32,652 nucleotides of DNA from Actinomadura rubrisoli (lineage in GTDB: Bacteria > Actinomycetota > Actinomycetes > Streptosporangiales > Streptosporangiaceae). The notes under the pieces are model-generated. The model ran no database searches. It had not been told where the DNA came from and was given only the letters and a program-made list of their open reading frames with translations. The position numbers and the translations under genes are program-made. The stretch covers positions 1 through 32,652 of the forward strand of contig NZ_SMKU01000068.1 of assembly GCF_004349215.1 (NCBI RefSeq), written 5' to 3'. This document shows, in pieces, positions 7,795-16,953 of this stretch (positions within the stretch are counted from its first letter, which is position 1; each line of letters starts with the position of its first letter).

Positions 7795-8147
7795 TTTCGC
7801 TCCTGTCTGTTTCGACCTCCGGACATCCATAAAAACATCTATGTTGACTCTTTGCGGTCTCCTGGTAGCGGAGAGTTCTCTTACGAGCCTCGGAGGGCGC
7901 GCTTACCTGACGGGTACCTCCACGACATGGCGCCGTCCTGCGATGCGGTGTCGCCTTCAGCGGCTGAATCCTGCGGTGCTCTCACGGATCTTCAGGACGA
8001 AGGGCGTCCGGACGTCCTGCGGCTCGGCGGGCCTGCCGGTGGCGGGACTGCTCGACGGCGGCTCGGGAGGCGGCGACGTTGTCGATCATCACGTGGTCGG
8101 CGGGGCCTCGCCGGTGGGGAGGTATCGGGCAACGGTGGTGTGATCGA
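7795..8147. other. Non-coding stretch between PKS and EF-hand genes
   Basis: 353 bp with no gene I can support. The part next to the EF-hand gene (about 7825-7860) is AT-rich compared with the surroundings and may hold its promoter, but I cannot assign -35/-10 boxes. On the minus strand a 35-codon reading frame begins near 8090 (MIDNVAASRAAVEQSRHRQ); it has no ribosome-binding site or recognisable family and is not called. No hairpin with a T-run follows the PKS stop. Confidence 0.5.
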
Positions 8148-11100
8148 TCAGACGGCACTGGTCCGAGAGGCGTCGACGGTGGTGTGTAGGGAAGCGGTGA
8201 GGTCGTTGAGGGTGGGGTGCTGCCACAGCAATGTGGCCGGGAGCCTGACGTGGAGGCGGTGTTCGAGCCGGACCCGGATGGACATGGTCATTCGGGAGTC
8301 CAGCCCCATCTCGATCAGAGGGCGTCGGCGGTCGAACTCGTCGGCGGGGATCTGCAATTCGCGGGAGATCTCCCCGGTGGCGACATCGGTGACGTAGGCG
8401 TGCTGCTCGTCGGGGGTGAGGGTCGTCCAGTCCGGTGCGTCGTCGGCGTCGGTGGGGGCGGCGTCGGTGTCCTCGGGTGGACTCAGTTCGCTCAGTAGCG
8501 GCAGCGGTGTGGCGGCGCGGGCGGTGATGGGCAGGACGACGGCGTGGCGCAGGCCGTGGTGCAGGGCGTGCTCCCAGCATTGGAACGCCGTGTCCGCGGA
8601 GACGTCGCCGGTTCCGGAGGTGGACATCTCCTGGGCGAAGATGCCGGTCGCGGCGGCGTACAGGCCCAGGTCGCGCCAGCCGGGCCAGGCCATGGCGAAG
8701 GTGTCGGCGCCCCGGTGCAGGGCGAAGGCGTCCAGGAAGGCGTTGGCGGCGGCGTAGGCGCCCTGGCCGCTGCTGTGGATGAGCTGGCCGATGGATGAGT
8801 ACAGCACGAGGAAGTCCAGGCTGCCGGGCGGGAACAGGTCGTGCAGCACGAGGGTGCCGTCGATCTTGGGGGCGAGGACGGCGTGCAGCGCATCAGGATC
8901 GAGTTGGGCGATGAGCCGGCTGACGCTGATGCCGGCGGTGTGGACGATCCCGCGGATCGGCGGCAGGTGGGCGGCCAGAGCGCCCAAGGCGGCCGCGGTG
9001 GCCTCGCGGTCGGCGACATCGGCCGTGGCCAGGTGGACGCCGGCGCCGCGGGCTTCCAGGGCGCGGACCGCGTCGATGCGGCCGCGGACGGCCGGCGGCT
9101 GTTCGTCGTCCCAGGCCGAGCGGGGCGGCAGCGGAGTGCGGTTGAGCAGGACGAGGCGCCGCGCTCCGCGGGTCAGCAGCCAGTGCGCGGTTTCGATGCC
9201 CAGGGCGCCCAGGCCGCCGGTGATCAGGTAGGTGCCCTCGGGCCGGCATGTCACGGCGCGGGTGGCGTTGGGGGCGAGGGCGGGGGGCGCGAGGCGGGCG
9301 ATGTGGACGGTGGTGCCGTCGATGCGGTACGTGTCCTCGCCGCCGGTATCGGCCAGGACGGCGGCCAGGGTGGCGCCGTCGGGGTCGGTGGTTTCCAGGT
9401 CGATGTGGCCGGCCCACAGTTCGGGGTGCTCACCGGCCGCGGTGCGGCCGGCGCCGCGCAGCGCCGAATGAGCCAGGGCGCTGGGGGTGTCGGCGGTCGC
9501 GGTCCGATGGGTCAGGGCCCACAGGCGGGGGGACGGTCCCGCCGTCGTGCGGCTGAGGTGCTGGATCGTCCGGAACAGCAGCAAGGCGGCATCCTCGGCC
9601 GCGCCGGCGATGCGGTGGCGACCCCCGTCGTGGTCTGGGGCGGGCTGCGGGGCCGGGACCACCAGGACGGCGGTGGACGGGTCGGCCAGGCCGGGGCAGT
9701 CCGGCAGGCCCTCGGGAGTGGTGGTGGCCATGGGAATGCCCGCTTGGGCGAGCGCCCGATCCAGCCAAGCCGGAGGCGGCGTGCCGGGCGTGACCACGAT
9801 CGCCTGCCGGGGTGGGGGCGCCGGGCTGGACGGCGTCCAGGGGCGCCAGTGGATCTGGTGGGTGATCTGGCGAGGTTCCGCCGGGCTTTCACCGGTACCG
9901 GTGCCCAAGGTGCTGAATGTCAGGTGGTGCACGGCGGCGACCAGGCGCGTGCCGGAGGCGTCGGTGATGGTGATGTCGATGCTGCCGTCCCCGGGGTCGC
10001 GCCGGACGTGGACGGCGGCGTCCTCGATGGGTTCGCCTTCGACGCTGACCCGGCCCACCGCGCTGGGCATGCGGGGTTCGGGGTCGTCCAGCAGGAGGAC
10101 CGAACTGATGGTCATGGCGGCGTCCAGCAACGGAGCCCAGGTGGCGGCCGCGGCGTTGGCCGGCTGGGGGGCGTGGACGCGCGCGTGCAGCGTGTCTGGG
10201 CCGCGGCGCAGCTCGTTCACCTGCCAGTCGAACGCGAAACCCTCCACGCCCAGCGGGCTCAGCAGCTCCAGCAAGCGGTCGTGTTCCAGGACGGTGCCGC
10301 ACTCCGCTGCCGGATCGGGTGGGTCGGGTGCGGGCTGGTCCGCCGCTGTCAGCTGGGCGGTGGTGTGGGTGAGCCAACCGGCGTCGGCGCCTTCGGTCTG
10401 GGAGAACAGGGTCACCTCGCCGTCGCGCAGGACCACCTGGATACGGCGGGCGGGCGAGATGGGCACGGGTGTGCGCAGGGCGATGTCGTGCAGGCCGTTG
10501 TGGTGGCCGCATTGCCGGGCCGCGTCCAGGAACGTGTTGACCACGACGGCGGCCGGGACGATGTCGACACCGTGCACCTTGTGTTCGTAGGTGAAGGGGC
10601 GGTGGGCGGCGTCCAGCCGGGTTTCCCACAGGCACTGTCCGCCGGCTCCTGCGATCTGTGTAGGCGTGCCCAGCAGGCTGCTGGAGCTGGGGTCGTGGCC
10701 GCCCGGCGGGACGAGCGGCTCGGCCCAGAACGGGGTGTGCTGCCAGCTGGTTCCGGGCAGGTCCAGCAGTTCACCGCTCCAGCGGGCCGTGCCGGTGTCG
10801 ATGCGCATCCCCCCGCAGTGCAGGGCGGCCAGGTTGGCGAGGATCTCGGCGGTGCCGGCATCGCGGCGCAGGCTGTGCGCGATGGTGAAGTCGTCGATGT
10901 CGTGCTGCGCGGCGATCGTCTCGGTGATCGAGTGCGTGACGACGGGGTGCGCGGAGATCTCCAGGAACAGCCGGTGCCCGTCGGCGGCGGCCTCGGTGAT
11001 CGCCTGGTGGAAGCGCACGGGGTTTCGCAGGTTCGCCTGCCAGTACGCCTCGTCACGGGCGACCTGGGCCCGGGGGTCATCCAGGGCCGTGGTGTACAGC

Positions 11101-13415
11101 GGGGCGGTGGGCTCGTGGACCGTCAGGTCGGCACTCGCCTTGGCGATGCCGGCCAGCAGCGGATCCATGTGGGCGCTGTGCGAGGCGACGGTGGTGCTGA
11201 CCGGCCGGACGAACACCTCCCGCTCCTCCCACCGGCGGCACCATGCCTGGACCGTGTCGGTGTCGCCGGAGATGACGCAGGAGGCCGGTGAGGCGTGCAC
11301 CGCCACCGTGACCGGCTCGCCGGCGAGCTGCCCGGAGACCTCGTCGGCGCTCAGGCCGACCAGAGCCATGGTTCCGGCGCCTTGGGCGGCGCGCATCAAC
11401 AGGGACCGCCGGCAGGCCAGGCGGGCGCCGTCGGCCAGGGAGAGCACGCCGGCGGTGACGGCCGCCGCGATCTCCCCCAGGGAGTGTCCGATCACCGCGG
11501 CCGGCCGCGTACCGTACGACCGCCACACCGCGGCCAGCCCGGCCTGCGTCAGGAACGTCAGCGCCTGGATGTGGGCGACGTCCTCCAATGGATCATTGAT
11601 GGCCGCCCGGCGGGCGTCGATGCCCAGTTCCCCGGCGAAGATGGGCTCGACCTCGGACAGGACCTGCTCGAACGCCTCCTCGGCCAGCAGGTCGCGTCCC
11701 ATTCCGGTCCAGTGCGAGCCCTGCCCCGAGAACACCCACACCGCATCGGCCGGCTTCTCCGTGACCACCCGGGCCGCGGCGACACCCTGGCCGGCCTGGC
11801 CGTCGCCGAGCGTTCGCAGTCGCTCGACGAGTTCTTCGTGGCCCGCGGCGACGACCGCGCCGCGCCATACCAGCGACGACCGGCGTGCCATCAGGGTGTG
11901 CGCCACCGAGGTCAGGTCGGGCCTGGTGGCGGCGGCGTCCAGATGCGCGGCCAGGTCGGCGGCGCCGGCGCGCATGCCCTGCTCGGACATCCCCGAACAC
12001 ACGAACATCCGCGCCGGCTCAGCCGAACACGCGGCCCGGGACTCGGTGCCGTCCTGGACGACCGCGAGGCCACCGACGGCGCTCTTACGGTGGCGCGGCT
12101 GGGGGGCGGGTGCCTGCTCAAGTACGACGTGGCCGATGGTGCCGCCCGCGCCGAAGCTGGACACCCCGGCGCGGCGTGGGCGGGCACGCTCCGGCCAGGG
12201 TGTGGTGTCGGCCACCACCTGAAGGCCGGAGGTGGACCAGTCCAGAGCCGGGTTGAGCGAGTCTGACGCTCCGACGGTGGGCGGAATGACGCCGGCGCGC
12301 AGGCAGAGCACCGTCTTGATCAGTCCGGCCACGCCGGAGGCGGCCTCCAGATGGCCGATGTTCCCTTTCACCGAGCCGATCAGGCACGGATCGCCGTTCG
12401 GCCGCGCACCGCCGATGACCTCCGCCAGCGCGGTCGCCTCGACCGAGTCGCCCACCGGTGTGCCGGTGCCGTGTGTCTCCACATAGTCCAGGTCCCTCAC
12501 ATCGACCCCGGCCCGGGCGTACGCGGTGCGCAGCATGTGGGCCTGGGCGGAGGCAGAGGGAGCCATCATGCCGAGCGTCCAGCCGTCCTGGTTGACGGAA
12601 CTGCCCAGGATGACGGCGAGGACCCGGTCACCGTCAGCCTGGGCGTCCGCCAGGCGCTTGAGAACGAGCACGCCCACGCCCTCACCGCGCCCGTAGCCGT
12701 CGCCATCGGCGGCGAACGGCTTGCTCATGCCGTCCGGCGAGAGTGTCCCGGCATCGTCGAAGCCGAGCATCGGCGCCGGACCGATCATCAGGTGCGTCCC
12801 GCCGGCCAGCGCCAACGGGATCCGGCCGCTCTGCAGGTGCTGCACTGCCAGGTGCACCGCCGAAAGACTCGACGTGCAGGCAGCGTCCACGGTCATGCTC
12901 GGCCCGTGCAGGTCGTACAGGTGGGAGATCCGGTTGGGCACGCAGTAATAGAACGCTCCGGACATCCGCAGCCCGTCGGCTTCGGGAAGGTTCACCAGCA
13001 GTTGGCGGCCGTAGTCGCTGTCGGCCATGCCGATGAACACACCGGTGTCGGTGCCGGCGATGCTGCGCGCGGGAATCCCGGCGTGCTCCAGTGCCCTCCA
13101 CGTGGCCTCCAGCGCCAACCGTTGTTGGGGATCCATGACCCGGGCCTCGCGGGGGGAGATTCCGAAGAACTGTGCGTCGAAGCCCTGGATGTCATCCAGG
13201 AACGAGCCGGACCGCACGGTGCGGCGCAGCACCCCGTCGACCTCCGGACTGGCGGCGCGGAACGGCTCCCAGCGCTCGGACGGCACCGGACCGACAGTCC
13301 GGCGGCCGTCCATCATCAGTTGCCAGAGCGCATCGACCGTCTCGATGTCCGGCGGCAGGCGGAATCCCATCCCCAACACGGCGACGGGGCATCCTGGAAG
13401 GTCCATGCTCGACAT
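8148..13415 (-). CDS. Iterative type I polyketide synthase, KS-AT-DH-KR-ACP (6-MSA/naphthoate synthase class)
   Basis: 1755 aa single module. KS at about 10-435: Cys180 in DAACTSS, His315 in HGTGT, His355 in GNIGHLE. AT at about 558-850: Ser645 in GHSLGE, and VASH at 743-746, a motif resembling the methylmalonyl-type YASH more than the malonyl-type HAFH. DH-like (or thioester hydrolase-like) domain at about 915-1170: His945 in HKVHGVDIVP, Asp1098 in LLDAA. KR at about 1390-1600: TGGLGALG at 1399-1406, Lys1517, Ser1541, Tyr1554, Asn1558. ACP at about 1670-1745: Ser1707 in GLDSR. No thioesterase follows. Architecture, length and the KS block VPNRIS...GPSMTVDAAC match bacterial 6-methylsalicylate and naphthoate synthases (ChlB1, NcsB, AziB), so I infer an aromatic product made iteratively. 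A separate enzyme must unload it. An AAAGG ribosome-binding site lies 7 nt before the ATG. Chain length is unknown. Confidence 0.92.
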   Translation of the reverse strand: MSSMDLPGCPVAVLGMGFRLPPDIETVDALWQLMMDGRRTVGPVPSERWEPFRAASPEVDGVLRRTVRSGSFLDDIQGFDAQFFGISPREARVMDPQQRLALEATWRALEHAGIPARSIAGTDTGVFIGMADSDYGRQLLVNLPEADGLRMSGAFYYCVPNRISHLYDLHGPSMTVDAACTSSLSAVHLAVQHLQSGRIPLALAGGTHLMIGPAPMLGFDDAGTLSPDGMSKPFAADGDGYGRGEGVGVLVLKRLADAQADGDRVLAVILGSSVNQDGWTLGMMAPSASAQAHMLRTAYARAGVDVRDLDYVETHGTGTPVGDSVEATALAEVIGGARPNGDPCLIGSVKGNIGHLEAASGVAGLIKTVLCLRAGVIPPTVGASDSLNPALDWSTSGLQVVADTTPWPERARPRRAGVSSFGAGGTIGHVVLEQAPAPQPRHRKSAVGGLAVVQDGTESRAACSAEPARMFVCSGMSEQGMRAGAADLAAHLDAAATRPDLTSVAHTLMARRSSLVWRGAVVAAGHEELVERLRTLGDGQAGQGVAAARVVTEKPADAVWVFSGQGSHWTGMGRDLLAEEAFEQVLSEVEPIFAGELGIDARRAAINDPLEDVAHIQALTFLTQAGLAAVWRSYGTRPAAVIGHSLGEIAAAVTAGVLSLADGARLACRRSLLMRAAQGAGTMALVGLSADEVSGQLAGEPVTVAVHASPASCVISGDTDTVQAWCRRWEEREVFVRPVSTTVASHSAHMDPLLAGIAKASADLTVHEPTAPLYTTALDDPRAQVARDEAYWQANLRNPVRFHQAITEAAADGHRLFLEISAHPVVTHSITETIAAQHDIDDFTIAHSLRRDAGTAEILANLAALHCGGMRIDTGTARWSGELLDLPGTSWQHTPFWAEPLVPPGGHDPSSSSLLGTPTQIAGAGGQCLWETRLDAAHRPFTYEHKVHGVDIVPAAVVVNTFLDAARQCGHHNGLHDIALRTPVPISPARRIQVVLRDGEVTLFSQTEGADAGWLTHTTAQLTAADQPAPDPPDPAAECGTVLEHDRLLELLSPLGVEGFAFDWQVNELRRGPDTLHARVHAPQPANAAAATWAPLLDAAMTISSVLLLDDPEPRMPSAVGRVSVEGEPIEDAAVHVRRDPGDGSIDITITDASGTRLVAAVHHLTFSTLGTGTGESPAEPRQITHQIHWRPWTPSSPAPPPRQAIVVTPGTPPPAWLDRALAQAGIPMATTTPEGLPDCPGLADPSTAVLVVPAPQPAPDHDGGRHRIAGAAEDAALLLFRTIQHLSRTTAGPSPRLWALTHRTATADTPSALAHSALRGAGRTAAGEHPELWAGHIDLETTDPDGATLAAVLADTGGEDTYRIDGTTVHIARLAPPALAPNATRAVTCRPEGTYLITGGLGALGIETAHWLLTRGARRLVLLNRTPLPPRSAWDDEQPPAVRGRIDAVRALEARGAGVHLATADVADREATAAALGALAAHLPPIRGIVHTAGISVSRLIAQLDPDALHAVLAPKIDGTLVLHDLFPPGSLDFLVLYSSIGQLIHSSGQGAYAAANAFLDAFALHRGADTFAMAWPGWRDLGLYAAATGIFAQEMSTSGTGDVSADTAFQCWEHALHHGLRHAVVLPITARAATPLPLLSELSPPEDTDAAPTDADDAPDWTTLTPDEQHAYVTDVATGEISRELQIPADEFDRRRPLIEMGLDSRMTMSIRVRLEHRLHVRLPATLLWQHPTLNDLTASLHTTVDASRTSAV

Positions 13416-13727
13416 TTCATCGCCTTTCTTTGGGTGGGTCGTGCACGATGCCGTGACGGCGAGCTCGCTACCGGGCCAGGCGAGGAGCAGGTCAGCACCG
13501 ATGGCGCGGAAGCCCGTGACGGGCCATCTGAGGAACCGGCGGGTGCGTGTCGCGAGTCGTCCACGTCGGCCGCGCCACTCTTCCCTTGTCTTCCTGCGCT
13601 GTTTACGCCTCTGTCTTGCCCCTATTAACCGGTGCCGTTGCGTATATGCGGGTGATGGACCGGAAAAATGTCGCTTTTCAGAGATGTGTCGCGCTTTGTC
13701 GCCACGCGTCGGGTGGTGTTTCAGGCG
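13416..13727 (-). promoter_or_regulatory. PKS upstream region
   Basis: 312 bp between the PKS start and the stop of the dehydrogenase upstream, with no gene I can support. The stretch 13600-13680 is clearly AT-richer than its surroundings (tracts such as CCTATTAACC and GGAAAAATG) and is the likely place for the PKS promoter, though no convincing -35/-10 pair was found. It also marks the border between the biosynthetic and catabolic regions. Confidence 0.4.
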
Positions 13728-14576
13728 TCACGGGCGCGGGTCGTCCTCCGCGAGTAGGGGGGCGACGGCCCTTCGCATGGTTTCGCTCGGGTCGGGCAGG
13801 CCCGTCCAGCGGCACCATGCCGCGGCCGCCTGTGCCACCAGCATTCCGTCGCCGTTGGAAGCCCGCATTCCGCGGGCGCGCGCCCGGCGCACCAGTTCGG
13901 TCTCGGCGGGGATGTACACGACGTCGAAAACGGCGGCCGACGGCCCGAGGAGGTCGATGTCGACGACCGGTCCCGGGGACAGCATGCCCACGGAGGTGGC
14001 GTTGACGAACAGGTCGGCCTCCGCCAGCCGGTCGCGGGCCACCGGGTCGCCGAAGGCGAGGGCCTCGATGGAGGCGGCGTCGCCGAGGTCGTCCGCGAGC
14101 CGGCGCGGCAGGGCGGCGTCGAGGTCCAGGACGCTCAGGCGGCCCGCCCCGGCGGTGGCCAGGCCGTAGACGGCGGCGTGGCCGACGCCGCCGGATCCGG
14201 CGACGACCACGGACAGTCCCTTGACGTCCCCGCCGAGGCACTTCCGGACACCGGCCATGAACCCCAGGACGTCGGTGTTGAAGCCGATCAGCCGGCCGCC
14301 GGGACCGGCGGCGACGCTGTTGACCGCGCCGATGCGCCGGGCGTCGGGCTCGATCTCGTCGAGCAGGTCCATCACGAGCAGCTTGTACGGCGCGGTGATC
14401 TGGAATCCCATCCACCGGTCGCGGCGCGCCTCGGCGACCTGCTCGGCGAGGCCGGCCTCGTCGACCTCGCGCAGCTCGTACCGGGCGTCGACGCCCGCCG
14501 CCTCGAACGCCGCGTTGTGCATGGCCGCGGAGTGCCGCCGCCGCAGCGGCCGGCCGAAGAGCGCGACTGTGCGCAT
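13728..14576 (-). CDS. NAD-type quinate/shikimate dehydrogenase family protein
   Basis: 282 aa, the normal length for AroE-like enzymes. Lys65 (TAPYK) and Asp102 (FNTD) correspond to the catalytic Lys-Asp pair, and GAVNS at 83-87 is the conserved turn. The nucleotide fold has VVVAGSGGVGHAA (123-135) and an acidic DLD after the second strand (151-153), which suggests NAD rather than NADP and thus a catabolic QsuD-like enzyme rather than biosynthetic AroE. The substrate-carboxylate SxS motif is changed: HSAAMHN, with Ala18 in place of the second Ser, so the substrate may not be shikimate itself. The start ATG has AGGAGG 4 nt upstream; longer readings run into the enoyl-CoA hydratase gene. It is the last gene of the operon beginning at 17720, 23 nt after the hydratase. 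Confidence 0.85.
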   Translation of the reverse strand: MRTVALFGRPLRRRHSAAMHNAAFEAAGVDARYELREVDEAGLAEQVAEARRDRWMGFQITAPYKLLVMDLLDEIEPDARRIGAVNSVAAGPGGRLIGFNTDVLGFMAGVRKCLGGDVKGLSVVVAGSGGVGHAAVYGLATAGAGRLSVLDLDAALPRRLADDLGDAASIEALAFGDPVARDRLAEADLFVNATSVGMLSPGPVVDIDLLGPSAAVFDVVYIPAETELVRRARARGMRASNGDGMLVAQAAAAWCRWTGLPDPSETMRRAVAPLLAEDDPRP

Positions 14577-14599
14577 GTTTCCTCCTGTGCTGGTCGGGG

Positions 14600-15373
14600 T
14601 CACCGGCCGCTGAACCGGGGCGGCCGCTTGTCGAGGAACGCCTTCGCGCCCTCCAGTACGTCGTCGGTGGCGAACACGGCCTCCGATCCGTCGAGCTCGT
14701 GGGCGAGGCCGTCCTCCAGGGAGGTCTCCGTGGAAAGGGCGAGCAGCCTCTTCGCGACGCGCATCGCGACGGGCCCGCGCGCGGCGAGCGTCTCGGCCAT
14801 CCGGCGCGCGGCGTCCACCGCGTCCCCGTCGTCGACGACGCGGGTGACCAGCCCGATGGCGAGCGCCTCGGCGGCGTCGACGGGCTCGCCGAGCAGGATC
14901 ATCTCCTTGGCGCGCGCCTGCCCGATCACCCGCGGCAGCCGCTGCGTGCCGCCGCTGCCCGGTGTCACTCCGAGCTTCAGCTCTGGCATCCCGAGTTTGG
15001 ACCGGCGGGTCGCGATCCGGAAGTCGCAGCACAGCGCCAGTTCGAGGCCGCCGCCGAGGGCGTGGCCCTCGATGGCGGCGATGGTCGGCACCTCAAGCGC
15101 GGCGAGCTGCCGGTAGACCAGCCTCTCCAGGAGCAGCTTGTCCTCGGCGACACGCCCGTGCAGGGTCCGGAACTCGGCGATGTCGGACCCGGCGCAGAAT
15201 GCCCTGCCGCCGGCGCCGTGCACGATGACCGCCCGGACCCGCGTGTCGTGCGCCACCGCGCGGAGCGCTGTGCGCAGCTGCCGCGTCAGCTCGCGCGACA
15301 CCACGTTCATCGGCGGGTTGTCCAGGACGATCTCGGTGCACTCCCCGCCGACCAGATGCACGAGCGCGGTCAT
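14600..15373 (-). CDS. Enoyl-CoA hydratase/isomerase
   Basis: 257 aa crotonase-family protein. The oxyanion-hole segments AGSDIAEF (61-68) and GHALGGGLELALCCD are present. Glu111 and Glu131 (GMPELKLGVTPGSGGTQRL) match the two catalytic glutamates of true enoyl-CoA hydratases, so hydration of a 2-enoyl-CoA is likely. The final ring-binding helix (LDKRPPRFSGR) is intact. The ATG overlaps the stop of the CoA-transferase gene (ATGA). With the CoA-transferase, SDR and dehydrogenase it forms a short catabolic operon that would turn a free acid into its CoA ester and carry out beta-oxidation-like steps. The exact acyl-CoA is not known. Confidence 0.9.
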   Translation of the reverse strand: MTALVHLVGGECTEIVLDNPPMNVVSRELTRQLRTALRAVAHDTRVRAVIVHGAGGRAFCAGSDIAEFRTLHGRVAEDKLLLERLVYRQLAALEVPTIAAIEGHALGGGLELALCCDFRIATRRSKLGMPELKLGVTPGSGGTQRLPRVIGQARAKEMILLGEPVDAAEALAIGLVTRVVDDGDAVDAARRMAETLAARGPVAMRVAKRLLALSTETSLEDGLAHELDGSEAVFATDDVLEGAKAFLDKRPPRFSGR

Positions 15374-16953
15374 GACGCCGCTCCGCGCATGGTGAGGTCG
15401 CGCGCCAGCCCCATCGGCCCGGCGGTGAACAGCCGCGGGTCCATCATGGCCGGCGTGCCCGCGACGGCGGGTTCGATGTCCATGTGGGCCAGCACGTCCT
15501 TTTCCACATCGATTCCGGGCGCCACCTCGATCAGTTCGAGCCCGCGGGACGTCAGCTCGAACACCGCGCGCTCGGTGATGTATCTGACCGACTGGCCCTT
15601 CTCCGCCGCCAGCCGCCCGTTGAAGCTGATCTCGGTCACGGTGTCGACGAACTTGCGGTGCCGGCCTTCGCGCAGGATGGTGAGCGCGCCGTCCTCGACG
15701 GCCACCCGGAGCCCGCCGGCGGTGAAGGTGCCGACAAAGCACAACCGCTTCGTCCGCGCGCTGATGTTGATGAACCCGCCGGGTCCGCGGGGGCGTTCGT
15801 CGAAGGCGTGCACATTGACGTTTCCGGACCGGTCGACCTGCGCGAACGACAGGCTGGCGATGTCGAGCCCCCCGCCGTCGTAGAAGTCGAACATGGAGGG
15901 CTGCTCAAGCCGCGCCTGGTAGTCCCGCCCGGCGCCGCCGTCGCCGCCGGACGCCGGGACTCCGCCGAAGATCCCCTGCTCGACGGTGAGCGTCAGCGCG
16001 TCCTCGACGCCCTCCTCGGCGGCGATCACGCCGATCTGCTGCGAGATGCCGAAGCCGAGGTTGCAGATGTCGCCGGGGCGGAACTCCATGAAGGACCGCC
16101 GTGCGATGACTTTGCGGACGTCCGGCGGCGAGGCGTCCTGCGGCGAGACGGCGGCGGACGGCGCGCGCAGTTCTCCGGAGTAGTAAGGCGAGTACGCGGT
16201 CGCGTAGGTCTGGCGCTGCCCGGCGTCCACATAGACGAGGTCGACGAGGGCGCCCGGGACGCGGACGTCCGCCGGACGCAGGGAGCGCCGCGCCGCGAGC
16301 CGCTCGACCTGGACGACGACCCTGCCGCCGCTGTTGTGCGCGGCCATCGCCAGCGCGAGCGAGTCGCCGAGGATCGGCTCGCGCTCGAAGGTGAGGTTGC
16401 CGTCCTCGTCCGCCGTGGTGGCCCGCAGGACCGCGACGTCGATGGGCAGCGCACGGTAGAACAGCCACGTCCGGCCGGCCAGTTCGACCAGCTCGACGAG
16501 GTCCTCGGTGGTCCGGGCGTTCTGCTTGCCGCCGGTCTGCCGCGGGTCGACGTACGTGCCGAGGCCGACGTGCGTGATGTGGCCGGGCCGCCCGGCCGCC
16601 ATGTCGCGGCACAGCGCCGAGAGCACGCCCTGCGGTAGCGAGTAGGACTCCAGCGCGCCGTCCGCCACGAGGGCGCCGAGCCGGGGCTCGTTTCCGATGT
16701 TGCTGCCGATGGTCCGGCGCGCGAGGCCCGGCAGAGCCAGTTGCGAGAACCCGGCGTCGGCGAAGTCTCCGAGGCCGACGACTCGGACGGTGGTCAGATC
16801 GCGCGGACGGCCGGTCTCGCCGAACCGCGCCGCCAGCGCGTCGATGAACGCCTGCGGCACACCGTGCCCGGCGCCCGAGCCCCCGACCCAGACGGCGTCG
16901 CCGTCGTGGACGAGCGCGAGCGCGTCCTGGACGGTCCCGATGATCGGGCTCAT
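15370..16953 (-). CDS. Family I 3-oxoacid/acyl-CoA:acetate CoA-transferase (fused alpha-beta)
   Basis: 527 aa, with both halves of the family I transferase in one chain, as in YdiF-type enzymes. The N-terminal half has the glycine-rich VWVGGSGAGHGVPQAF and the alpha-subunit pattern up to about residue 270. The beta half has Glu325 in LTVEQGIFGGVPASGG, the residue that forms the glutamyl-CoA intermediate. The enzyme moves CoA from acetyl- or succinyl-CoA to a free carboxylic acid. The start overlaps the SDR stop and the end overlaps the enoyl-CoA hydratase start (ATGA in both cases), so the three are co-translated. The reading frame stays open far upstream but is antisense there to the divergent genes. 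Confidence 0.9.
   Translation of the reverse strand: MSPIIGTVQDALALVHDGDAVWVGGSGAGHGVPQAFIDALAARFGETGRPRDLTTVRVVGLGDFADAGFSQLALPGLARRTIGSNIGNEPRLGALVADGALESYSLPQGVLSALCRDMAAGRPGHITHVGLGTYVDPRQTGGKQNARTTEDLVELVELAGRTWLFYRALPIDVAVLRATTADEDGNLTFEREPILGDSLALAMAAHNSGGRVVVQVERLAARRSLRPADVRVPGALVDLVYVDAGQRQTYATAYSPYYSGELRAPSAAVSPQDASPPDVRKVIARRSFMEFRPGDICNLGFGISQQIGVIAAEEGVEDALTLTVEQGIFGGVPASGGDGGAGRDYQARLEQPSMFDFYDGGGLDIASLSFAQVDRSGNVNVHAFDERPRGPGGFINISARTKRLCFVGTFTAGGLRVAVEDGALTILREGRHRKFVDTVTEISFNGRLAAEKGQSVRYITERAVFELTSRGLELIEVAPGIDVEKDVLAHMDIEPAVAGTPAMMDPRLFTAGPMGLARDLTMRGAAS

Noticed and set aside
7989..8099. Short minus-strand peptide MIDNVAASRAAVEQ... after the PKS
   Set aside because: No ribosome-binding site, no recognisable family, and 35 codons are expected by chance at this GC content.
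8841..11291. 816-codon plus-strand frame opposite the PKS
   Set aside because: It lies fully antisense to DH and KR domains with intact catalytic residues; low-complexity Gly/Val/Arg composition marks a shadow.
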